From contig NZ_CP108081.1 in assembly GCF_036182465.1 (NCBI RefSeq), forward strand, positions 9,858,001 to 9,922,000: a DNA stretch of 64,000 nucleotides, given 5' to 3'. The notes under the pieces are model-generated. The model saw nothing but the letters and a program-made list of their open reading frames with translations, did not search any database and had not been told where the DNA came from. A program made the translations under genes and the position numbers. Position 1 is the first letter of the stretch; each line of letters opens with the position of its first letter. This document shows positions 52,949 through 60,209 of this stretch, in pieces. This stretch comes from Streptomyces sp. NBC_00258. Lineage in GTDB: Bacteria; Actinomycetota; Actinomycetes; Streptomycetales; Streptomycetaceae.

Positions 52949-53061
52949 GAGGTTCGAGGGTACGGGACCTGACGAGGCCGCGCAGACGCGAACTCGCCGC
53001 CCGCTCGCACTCGAACTCGCCGACGTGCTCGTACGCGGGCTCGTCGGCCCGGGCGTGCGAA

Positions 53062-54642
53062 CTACTGGCCCACGCGCCCCGGCTGAAGCACCTTCGTGAA
53101 CAGCACCGCCCCGCCGGTGGCCCGCAGACGGACCGTCAGTTCGCCGCTGCCGCCGTCGATGTCGACCTCGCCGAAGTACTGGGGCGATTCCATGGGCGAG
53201 ACGTTCGCCCTGTCGGGTGCCTTGACGAAGACCCGGTCAGGACCGAACGTGCCGTCCAGCGCGTTCGCCTGGAAACCGCCCGCGGCGAGCGGACCGGAGA
53301 CGAACTCCCAGAACGGCGCGAAGTCCTTGAAGGCCGCACGCGACGGGTCGTAGTGCTGCGCCGAGGTGTAGTGCACGTCCGCCGTCAGCCACACCGTGCC
53401 GGTGATCCGGCGGTGCTTGACGAACCGCAGCAGCTCCGCGATCTGGAGCTCGCGGCCGAGCGGGGCGCCCGGGTCGCCCTGCGCGACGGCCTCGATGTCC
53501 GTCGTGCCGTCCGGCACGACCAGACCGAGCGGCATGTCCGAGGCGATCACCTTCCACACGGCGCGCGACCGCGCCAGCTCCCGCTTCAGCCAGACCAACT
53601 GCTCCGCGCCCAGGATGCCGTTGGTGTCGTCGGTCTGCCGGCCCGGCGAGTTGGCGTTGCGGTACGTACGCATGTCGAGCACGAACACGTCCAGCAGCGG
53701 ACCGTGACGCACGACGCGGTGCACCCGGCCGTCCTTGCCCGTGGACGGGAGCGTGGAGATCGGGAAGTACTCGCTGAACGCCTTGCGGGCGCGGGACGCC
53801 AGTGTGTCGACGTCCTTCACCGTGTAGCGGGCGTCGGTGAGGATCTCGCCCGGGTACCAGTTGTTGACGACCTCGTGGTCGTCCCACTGGGTGATCGTCG
53901 GCACCTGAGCGTTGAACCGGCGGACGTTCTCGTCGAGCAGCGAGTAGCGGAAGTTGCCCCGGTACTCGGCCAGGGTCTCCGCGACCTTGGACTTCTCCTC
54001 GGTGGTGACGTTGCGCCAGACACGGCCGTCCGGGAGCGTCACCGACGCCGACAGGGGACCGTCCGCGTAGATCGTGTCGCCGCTGCACAGGAAGAAGTCC
54101 GGGTTCAGGCGGCGCATCTCCTCGTACGCGTAGAGGCCGCCGATGTCCGGGTTGATGCCCCAGCCCTGGCCCACGATGTCGCCCGACCAGAGGAACCGGA
54201 CGTCCTGGCGCCGCTTGGCCGGGGCGGTCCGGAAGGTGCCCGGCACGGGCTCACCGGTGCGGCGGTAGTCGTCCGGGTCGGCCAGCGTCACCCGGTAGTG
54301 GATCTGCTCGCCCGCCGGCAGACCGCGCAGCGGGACCGTACCCGTGAAGTCCGTGCCGGCGCCCAGGAGAGGGCCGTGCCACCGTTTCGCCCTGCGGAAC
54401 GACTCGGTCGCGGAGGTCTCCACGATCATGCGCGCGGGACGGTCGGAGCGCACCCATACGAGGCCGGAGTCCGTGGTCACGTCTCCGGCCTGCACACCCC
54501 ATTGCGCCTTCGGCCGACCGGACAGGGAGAACGCGGGGGCCGTGCCGACGGAAGAGGGCAGGGCGAGTGCCGCCGACGCGGCGAGCGAGCCGCGCAGGAC
54601 ACTGCGGCGGCCGGGGAACGGGTTCGGCGGGCGGTGTGACAT
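53062..54642 (-). CDS. phoD: Tat-exported PhoD-type alkaline phosphatase
   Basis: The 526-residue protein starts MSHRPPNPF with the Tat motif GRRSVLRGSLAASAALALP. A PhoD N-domain follows (WGVQAGDVTTDSGLVWVRSD, about 45-140), then the catalytic domain with FLWSGDIVGQG, FFLCSGDTIYADGP, TQWDDHEVVNNWYPGE and WLTADVHYTSAQHYDP. These supply the Fe3+/Ca2+ ligands of PhoD. The enzyme releases phosphate from mono- and diesters outside the cell and is normally induced by phosphate starvation. A candidate PHO box lies 64-85 bases upstream. MocR and the dispersed repeat lie upstream. Confidence 0.92.
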   Translation of the reverse strand: MSHRPPNPFPGRRSVLRGSLAASAALALPSSVGTAPAFSLSGRPKAQWGVQAGDVTTDSGLVWVRSDRPARMIVETSATESFRRAKRWHGPLLGAGTDFTGTVPLRGLPAGEQIHYRVTLADPDDYRRTGEPVPGTFRTAPAKRRQDVRFLWSGDIVGQGWGINPDIGGLYAYEEMRRLNPDFFLCSGDTIYADGPLSASVTLPDGRVWRNVTTEEKSKVAETLAEYRGNFRYSLLDENVRRFNAQVPTITQWDDHEVVNNWYPGEILTDARYTVKDVDTLASRARKAFSEYFPISTLPSTGKDGRVHRVVRHGPLLDVFVLDMRTYRNANSPGRQTDDTNGILGAEQLVWLKRELARSRAVWKVIASDMPLGLVVPDGTTDIEAVAQGDPGAPLGRELQIAELLRFVKHRRITGTVWLTADVHYTSAQHYDPSRAAFKDFAPFWEFVSGPLAAGGFQANALDGTFGPDRVFVKAPDRANVSPMESPQYFGEVDIDGGSGELTVRLRATGGAVLFTKVLQPGRVGQ

Positions 54643-54705
54643 GGGACGCCTCCTGGGACGGGTCCGACCAGTGTGCAGGGCCAGACTTACTGGTGTGCCG
54701 CAGCG

Positions 54706-54727
54706 CGCACACAAACCACAAGTGAAC
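54706..54727 (-). promoter_or_regulatory. Candidate PHO box (PhoP direct repeats) upstream of phoD
   Basis: On the complement two contiguous 11-base direct-repeat units, GTTCACTTGTG and GTTTGTGTGCG, match the Streptomyces PhoP pattern (GTTCACC-like units of 11). They end 64 bases before the phoD start codon. Confidence 0.5.
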
Positions 54728-54794
54728 AAACGCGATCCGCTCCGCTGGGTTGAGCCGGGTGGTGCGGGGCGGAGGACGACCTGCGGGTTGTGGG

Positions 54795-54822
54795 GGCTGG
54801 TCGCGCAGTTCCCCGCGCCCCT
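54795..54822 (-). repeat. Dispersed intergenic repeat element, copy 2
   Basis: On the complement these 28 bases equal 18052-18079. A small hairpin CCCC-GTAA-GGGG (54818-54829 region) precedes the core. The TAA in its loop is the stop codon of the MocR gene, so the element's edge defines that protein's C-terminus. Confidence 0.75.
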
Positions 54823-56267
54823 TACGGGGACGGGTTCACCGCCGCCGACATCAGGCGCACGCCCTCTCGGATGCGTGTCGGAGAGACGTGGGCGTATCCG
54901 AGTACCAGGCGCACCACGTCGTCCTCCGTCGGGGCGCGTGTGTAGTCCGTGAGGGGGCGGACGGCGACATGGGCCGCGGTCATGGAGTCCAGGAAGCGGT
55001 CCTGCGGCCCGTAGCGGCCGGGCAGTGTGGCGATGACATGGAGGCCGGCGGCGATGCCGGAGATCTCCGCGCCGGGAAAGTGGTCCTCCAGGGCCGCGAC
55101 GAGCGTGTCGCGGCGCTCCTTGTACGCGCGCTGGCAGCGGCGGAGTTGGCGGTCGTAGTCGCCCCGCTCCACGAAGCGGGCGAGCAGGGCCTGGTCGACG
55201 ACGGGATGGCCGAGGTCCATCGTGCGCTTGCGCTCGACGACCTCATCGGCCAGTGCCGCCGGCACCAGGAGCCAGCCGAGCCGCAGCCCCGGTGCCAGGG
55301 ACTTGCTGACCGACCCCGTGTACGCGACGTGCTCCGGATCGAGTCCCTGAAGGGCCCCCACCGGTGCCCGGTCGTACCGGAAGTCCCCGTCGTAGTCGTC
55401 CTCGACTACGAGCCCGTCCACGTCGCGGGCCCAGTCGAGGAGTTCGGTACGGCGTCGCGCGGAGTACGCGATCCCCGACGGGAACTGGTGCGCGGGCGTC
55501 GTCACCACCGCCCGTACGCCGGACGCCCGGAGCGGTGCGGTGGCCAGCCCTTCGTCGTCCAGGGGCAGCGGTACGGTGCCGATGCTCGCCGACGCGTACA
55601 GGGTGCCGTGCTCCGGGCTCGCGGGATCCTCCACACCGACGGTGCGCAATCCGCGCGCGTGGAGCACGAATCCGAGCAGTGTCATCGCCTGCGCCACGCC
55701 GGAGACGACCATCACCCGCTCCGGATCCGCGACCACACCCCGGCGACGGGCCAGCAGCTCCGCGAGAGCCGTACGCAGCCGGGGCAGCCCGCGCGGGTCC
55801 GGGTATCCCAGTGCGTGGTGCGGCAGTTCGGCGAGCACCCCGCGCTGCGCGGCCGACCAGGCGGCGCGCGGGAAGAGCGACAGGTCGGGTGTTCCGGGCA
55901 GGAAGTCGGCGCGGGCACCGGGGGAGCGGGGAGCGAGGTCCCGCGCACGGGGGAGGGCGGCTCGGACGGCCCCGCCGACCCATGTCCCGGCACCCCGGTC
56001 ACTGCGCAGATACCCCTCCGCGGTCAGTTGCTCGTACGCCTCGGTGACCAGGCCCCGGGACACCCGGAGATCGGCGGCGAGTTCACGGCTCGACGGCAGC
56101 CGGGTGCCGGGCGTCAGCCGCCCCGAACGGACCGCCTCGCGCAGCGCGGCCTGCAGCGAACGGCCACGCGCGCGTGCCGGTGCCGAAGCGGCCGGCAGGA
56201 GCAGCTCCCACGCGGCGGCCCACCCCGCCGCTCCGGGCGTATCCGGATTGGTCCCCGATGACGTCAT
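54822..56267 (-). CDS. MocR/PdxR-type regulator (GntR HTH fused to aminotransferase fold)
   Basis: The 481-residue protein has a GntR winged helix (about 36-95, RSGRLTPGTRLPSSRELAADLRVSRGLV) and a fold-type I aminotransferase domain (about 120-480). The PLP Lys is at 322 in TGSVSKSLAPG; VEDDYDGDFRYDR supplies the Asp that contacts the PLP ring. MocR proteins sense PLP or an amino compound and often regulate a neighbouring divergent gene, here the DMT transporter 47 bases away. The last codons and the stop lie within the dispersed repeat. Confidence 0.9.
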   Translation of the reverse strand: MTSSGTNPDTPGAAGWAAAWELLLPAASAPARARGRSLQAALREAVRSGRLTPGTRLPSSRELAADLRVSRGLVTEAYEQLTAEGYLRSDRGAGTWVGGAVRAALPRARDLAPRSPGARADFLPGTPDLSLFPRAAWSAAQRGVLAELPHHALGYPDPRGLPRLRTALAELLARRRGVVADPERVMVVSGVAQAMTLLGFVLHARGLRTVGVEDPASPEHGTLYASASIGTVPLPLDDEGLATAPLRASGVRAVVTTPAHQFPSGIAYSARRRTELLDWARDVDGLVVEDDYDGDFRYDRAPVGALQGLDPEHVAYTGSVSKSLAPGLRLGWLLVPAALADEVVERKRTMDLGHPVVDQALLARFVERGDYDRQLRRCQRAYKERRDTLVAALEDHFPGAEISGIAAGLHVIATLPGRYGPQDRFLDSMTAAHVAVRPLTDYTRAPTEDDVVRLVLGYAHVSPTRIREGVRLMSAAVNPSP

Positions 56268-56278
56268 GGAAGTGGACC

Positions 56279-56307
56279 TTAAACCGGGCCTCCGCCCTTC
56301 GTAGCGT
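56279..56307 (+). promoter_or_regulatory. Promoter of the DMT transporter gene
   Basis: TTAAAC (56279-56284), 17 bases, TAGCGT (56302-56307), then ATG 7 bases later: a leaderless arrangement in the 47-base gap between divergent MocR and transporter genes. Confidence 0.5.
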
Positions 56308-56314
56308 CACCTGC

Positions 56315-57484
56315 ATGAACGCCACCACCACCCGCGGGGCCCTGCTCGCCGCCCTCGCCTGCGTCCTCGTCGGAGGCTCCTTCACCGCCAACAGCGTCCT
56401 GGGCCACTACCCGTACGCGGGCGGCCAGTTCGTCCGCTACGGCCTCGCCTGTCTGCTGCTCCTGCCCCTGGTCGGACGGGGCGGCGCGGCACCCCTGCGC
56501 ACCCTGACGCCGGCCCAGTGGACACGGCTCGCGCTGCTCGCGGCCGTCGGCATGGTCGGGTTCAACCTCGCCGTGATCGCGGCCGAACGCACCGCGGAAC
56601 CCGCGGTACCGGGTGTCTTCGTAGGCTGCGCTCCGGTGGTTGTGGCCGTTCTCGTGCCTCTCCTGGAGGGCCGCCGGCCCCAACGGATCGTCCTGTACGG
56701 AGCGTTGCTCGTGGCCTGCGGTGCCTTCGCCGTCCAGGGGTGGGGACGCGCCGACGGGGCCGGAATCGCCTTCTCCTTGTGCGCGCTCGTCGGAGAGGTC
56801 GGCTTCGCGGTGCTCGCCGTACCCGTGCTGCGACCGCTCGGGCCGCGGCTGCTGTCCGCCACCGTGTGCGGACTCGCGGCCGTGGAGTCGGCGGTGGCCG
56901 GGGTGATCGTCGACGGCCGCGCCTGGCTGCGGACACCCGACACCACCGAGACCGCCGCCCTGCTGTGGCAGGCGGCGATCGTCACGGTCATCGGCTTCGT
57001 CTGCTGGTACATGGGCATGCAGCGCATCGGCGCGGAGCGCGCCACGCTCTTCTCCGGGCTCATCCCCGTCGCGGCGGCCTGCACGGCCCCGCTCGTCGGA
57101 ACGGGCTCCTACGGGGCGCCCCAGGCCGTCGGCAGCGCCCTGGTCGGTGCCGGAGTCGCCCTGGGATCAGGCGCGTTGAGGCGGCGGACGCGAGGCAGGT
57201 CAGCGGCTGCCGTCCAGGACGACCCGGGCGACCAGCGCCGGATCGTCGTTCATCGGGACGTGCCCGCAGCCGGGCAGCCGCACCAGCCGGGCCCGCGGAA
57301 TGATCTGCTTGGCACGGATCCCCTGGCGGCGCACCAGGATCCGGTCCCGGGTGCCCCACGCGACGGTGACGGGAAGTCCGGGGACGTCGTCGGAGAACTG
57401 CACCGAGCCACCGGCCCTGAGCGTCTCGGCGAATCCCTGGGCGCCCGCCAGCGCGAGGGTCTCGGCGACGACCGCCTCGGGTGA
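56315..57484 (+). CDS. DMT/EamA-family transporter with an abnormal C-terminal extension
   Basis: The open frame codes for 389 residues. The first about 290 are a typical ten-span EamA transporter (MNATTTRGALLAALACVLVGGSF; FIGFVCWYMGMQRIG-type end of repeat two reads VIGFVCWYMGMQRIGAERAT). The last about 95 (after GALRRRTRGRSAA) are hydrophilic, Gly/Pro/Arg-rich and antisense to the hydrolase gene, so they look like read-through rather than real protein. A one-base shift near 57178 would give a stop at the usual length. It is divergent from MocR, which likely controls it. Confidence 0.75.
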   Translation: MNATTTRGALLAALACVLVGGSFTANSVLGHYPYAGGQFVRYGLACLLLLPLVGRGGAAPLRTLTPAQWTRLALLAAVGMVGFNLAVIAAERTAEPAVPGVFVGCAPVVVAVLVPLLEGRRPQRIVLYGALLVACGAFAVQGWGRADGAGIAFSLCALVGEVGFAVLAVPVLRPLGPRLLSATVCGLAAVESAVAGVIVDGRAWLRTPDTTETAALLWQAAIVTVIGFVCWYMGMQRIGAERATLFSGLIPVAAACTAPLVGTGSYGAPQAVGSALVGAGVALGSGALRRRTRGRSAAAVQDDPGDQRRIVVHRDVPAAGQPHQPGPRNDLLGTDPLAAHQDPVPGAPRDGDGKSGDVVGELHRATGPERLGESLGARQREGLGDDRLG

Positions 57485-58030
57485 ACGGCGGCCCGGGCGC
57501 GCGTAGATGCTGCTGGTCAGCACGGTGCGTCCGGCTGCGGACCGGGACAGGCGCTCGACCATCGGCAGCGGCATGCTCCGCGCGGCCGCCCGCATCGCTT
57601 GCAGCAGACCGAACGCGTACCGCCGCTCGACGGGAGACCAGAACCCGGCGGGCGACAGCGCCGTGACGGACCGTACGAGCTTCTCGCGGCCCAGCTCCAG
57701 GGCGAGCAGCCCGCCCAGGGAGTTGCCCGCCACGTGCGGCCGATCGAGCTCCAGCGCCTCGCAGAGCCCGCTGAGCGCGGCGTTCATCGTCGGCAGATCG
57801 TGGGCGAGCCCGTCCGGCAGCGCGGGTGACTCGCCGAAGCCGGGCAGATCCACCGCGATCACGTCGCGCTCGGCCGCCAGGATGTCGACGACCGGGTCCC
57901 AGGCCTGCCGGTGGTGGCCTATCCCGTGCAGCAGCAGGAGCGGTTCGCCGCTGCCCACGCGTGCGTACGCGAGGGTCACGGTCCGCGGGCCGTGCGGAGA
58001 GGGGACGCTGAAGGAGACCGTGGCGGACAT
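57200..58030 (-). CDS. Alpha/beta-fold hydrolase
   Basis: The 276-residue protein has the oxyanion sequence LLLLHGIGHHRQAWDPV, nucleophile Ser104 in VAGNSLGGLLALE, the acid in VAWGTRDRILV and catalytic His in LPGCGHVPMNDDP. It resembles the MhpC/haloperoxidase-like group of actinomycete hydrolases; substrate unknown. It is divergent from the ECF sigma gene and overlaps the antisense end of the DMT frame by 285 bases. ATG 58030 has GAGGAGCAGCTCC in front. Confidence 0.88.
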   Translation of the reverse strand: MSATVSFSVPSPHGPRTVTLAYARVGSGEPLLLLHGIGHHRQAWDPVVDILAAERDVIAVDLPGFGESPALPDGLAHDLPTMNAALSGLCEALELDRPHVAGNSLGGLLALELGREKLVRSVTALSPAGFWSPVERRYAFGLLQAMRAAARSMPLPMVERLSRSAAGRTVLTSSIYARPGRRSPEAVVAETLALAGAQGFAETLRAGGSVQFSDDVPGLPVTVAWGTRDRILVRRQGIRAKQIIPRARLVRLPGCGHVPMNDDPALVARVVLDGSR

Positions 58031-58243
58031 GGAGCTGCTCCTCGTCTGATGACCGGCTGACTCCTAGACAGCTTGTCAGCAATTGCTACCCGCGGGTAGC
58101 CCCCGGGTGCCGTCAACCGCCCGGGCGTACGGCCCGAGCGCCTTCCGTGCAGCTCCCGATCGGTGTCGCGTGCCGGTCCGCAGTGGTCGGGACCACCTGT
58201 TTTCGCCTGGACACGACCCGACGCCTCGGGTTGGGATGGTGCC

Positions 58244-59128
58244 GTGGCTATCGACACCGTGACCGAGGTCTTCGAAGAACATCGGCCCGTCCTGACGGGC
58301 GTCGCCTACCGCATGCTCGGCCGGGTGGCCGACGCCGAGGACGTGGTCCAGGAGGCATGGCTGCGCTGGACGGCCGCCGACCGCTCCGACGTACGGGAAC
58401 CGCGCGGATACCTGGTGCGCGTCACGACACGGCTCGCAATCGACCGGCTGCGGATCGCCCAGTCCCGCAAAGAGGCCTACGTGGGGCCCTGGTTGCCCGA
58501 GCCGTACGTCACCGACTTCGGGGCCACCGTCCCCGACACGGCGGAGCGGGCGGTGCTCGCCGACTCCGTCTCCCTGGCCGTTCTCGTCGTCCTGGAGTCC
58601 CTGTCGCCGCTGGAACGCGCGGTGTTCGTGCTCCGGGAGGCCTTCGGCTACCCGTACGCGGACATCGCGGTCACGCTCGACCGCAGCGAGTCCGCGGTGC
58701 GGCAGCTCGCCGGGCGGGCCCGCCGGCACGTCGAGGAGAAGCGGCCGCGCTACGAGGTCGACCCCACCGAGCAGCGCGATCTCACCGAACGGTTTCTCGC
58801 CGCCGCGACGGAGGGCGATTTCGACGGGTTGATGTCTCTGCTGGCCCCCGACGTACGCCTGGTGGGCGACAGCGGCGGACTGGCCCAGGCACCGCTGCGG
58901 GTCCTGGAATCGGCCGACAAGGTGGGCCGTTTCATCGCCGGGGTCACGCGGAAGGGCGTTGCGGACGCATCGTTCCGCTTCCTGGAGGTCAACGGGGGAC
59001 CGGCGCTCCTGGTGCTGTCCGGCGGCAAGCCCGACAGCGTCTTCCAACTGGACGTCGTGAACGGCCGGATCCAGTGCGTCTACATCATCCGCAACCCTGA
59101 GAAGCTGCTGTCGCTCGCCGTCGACTGA
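58244..59128 (+). CDS. ECF sigma factor of the SigJ/ECF41 type
   Basis: The 294-residue protein starts at GTG 58244. Sigma-2 is about 10-75 (HRPVLTGVAYRMLGRVADAEDVVQEAWLRW), followed by the ECF41 linker WLPEPY at 83-88, sigma-4 about 115-165 (LSPLERAVFVLREAFGYPYADIAVTL) and a SnoaL-like C-terminal domain (about 180-290) ending in IIRNPEKL. In ECF41 the C-domain acts as a built-in regulator instead of a separate anti-sigma factor. ECF41 genes usually sit next to a carboxymuconolactone decarboxylase or similar oxidoreductase; none is present here. Confidence 0.9.
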   Translation: MAIDTVTEVFEEHRPVLTGVAYRMLGRVADAEDVVQEAWLRWTAADRSDVREPRGYLVRVTTRLAIDRLRIAQSRKEAYVGPWLPEPYVTDFGATVPDTAERAVLADSVSLAVLVVLESLSPLERAVFVLREAFGYPYADIAVTLDRSESAVRQLAGRARRHVEEKRPRYEVDPTEQRDLTERFLAAATEGDFDGLMSLLAPDVRLVGDSGGLAQAPLRVLESADKVGRFIAGVTRKGVADASFRFLEVNGGPALLVLSGGKPDSVFQLDVVNGRIQCVYIIRNPEKLLSLAVD

Positions 59129-59146
59129 CACGCTCCGCACGGCCCG

Positions 59147-59171
59147 AGCCCTCGTCCTCGAGACGGGGGCT
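59147..59171 (+). terminator. Intrinsic-type terminator after the ECF41 gene
   Basis: AGCCCTCGTC and GACGGGGGCT form a 10-bp stem with one T-G pair and a 5-base loop, followed by TTT. Confidence 0.65.
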
Positions 59172-59260
59172 TTGCCGTTGTGTCACGAATACGGCGCATC
59201 GCGAACGCCGCATGAACGCTCTGTGCAAACACACCTGTGCGAGCTGTAACGGATCGAGGA

Positions 59261-59295
59261 TTGGTCTTGACCAAGGGTGGGGCCCGCCATATGGT
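59261..59295 (+). promoter_or_regulatory. Promoter of the GntR gene overlapped by a DasR-like palindrome
   Basis: TTGGTCTTGACCAA (59261-59274) matches the dre core TGGTCTAGACCA at 11 of 12 bases. Its right half contains the -35 TTGACC (59267-59272); a 17-base spacer leads to -10 TATGGT (59290-59295). The start codon is 76 bases further on. Confidence 0.6.
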
Positions 59296-59371
59296 CGCAG
59301 GGATAGTGCAGGAACCTTTAATAAACAAGGGCGTTAAAAGCCGCCGGGACACGGCGATTGCGGAGGACACG

Positions 59372-60133
59372 GTGGGGACCACGCAGTTGGATACGGTGCC
59401 GGAGCCCAAGTACTGGCACCTCAAGACCGTGCTCAGCGAAGCACTTGACTCCGAGTTCTCGGTGGGCGAGATCCTGCCCAACGAGCGCGATCTCGCAGCC
59501 CGGTTCGGCGTCGCGAGGGCCACGCTCCGCCAGGCCCTGGAGCAGCTCGAACTGGAAGGCCGGCTCCAGCGCCGCCGCGGCGTCGGCACGACCGTGGCAC
59601 CGCCGCGCATGGGCGTGGCCGTCGGATCCGAGCAGCACACGTGGCCGGGCGCGGTCGGCGACGCCTGGCAGCTCGCGGACTGCACGCTGGGGGTCCCGCC
59701 CTCGGCGGTGGCCCGGGCCCTGGAGACCGAACCCGACGAGCAGGTGCACGTCGTGCGCCGCTCCCGGATGACGCACGGTCAGCCGGTCGCCGCCGAACTG
59801 CTCTACATCCCGGCCTCGTCGGTGCCCGACCTGTCAGGCATCGACGCGCCCTCGGGAGCCGCACGCGCGCGTGCCGTGCTGCGCGAACTCCAGCGCCTCG
59901 GCCTGGAGAGCCAGGACCGCTCCGTGGAGCTGGGCTCGGCCCGAGCGGACGACGCCAAGGAACTCGACCGGCTCCCCGGCGCGCCCGTCCTCGTCGTCAC
60001 GACCCGCTTCGTCGCCGAGGGAGGCACGGCGGCGGTCTCCGTCGCCACGTACCGTGCCGACACCTGCCGGCTGACGTTCGGCGACTCCGGCGGTGTGGAG
60101 ATCCACCACGACCCGGAGCGCCGCGCCTCCTGA
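59372..60133 (+). CDS. GntR-family regulator (HutC/UTRA type)
   Basis: About 253 residues from GTG 59372 behind CGGAGGACAC; an upstream in-frame reading from 59237 starts before the promoter's -35. The HTH is about 15-85 (YWHLKTVLSEALDSEFSVGEILPNERDLAARFGVARATLRQALEQLELEG in order, wing RRRGVGTTVAPP) and the UTRA domain about 95-250 (VVRRSRMTHGQPVAAELLYIP). It converges with a ROK regulator gene. The palindrome over its own promoter resembles DasR sites, so it may belong to an amino-sugar circuit or bind that site itself. Confidence 0.88.
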   Translation: MGTTQLDTVPEPKYWHLKTVLSEALDSEFSVGEILPNERDLAARFGVARATLRQALEQLELEGRLQRRRGVGTTVAPPRMGVAVGSEQHTWPGAVGDAWQLADCTLGVPPSAVARALETEPDEQVHVVRRSRMTHGQPVAAELLYIPASSVPDLSGIDAPSGAARARAVLRELQRLGLESQDRSVELGSARADDAKELDRLPGAPVLVVTTRFVAEGGTAAVSVATYRADTCRLTFGDSGGVEIHHDPERRAS

Positions 60134-60148
60134 CGACCCGTCGCTCGT

Positions 60149-60184
60149 ACGCGTCGCGCCCCGGGACTCCGGGCCGCGACGCGT
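60149..60184. terminator. Bidirectional hairpin between GntR and ROK genes
   Basis: ACGCGTCGCG pairs with CGCGACGCGT (10 bp), then a C-C mismatch and CCCGG/CCGGG (5 bp) close a GACT loop; TTTC follows on the + strand. Confidence 0.75.
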
Positions 60185-60209
60185 TTCGGTTTCCGCGCCG
60201 GGCAGTCGT

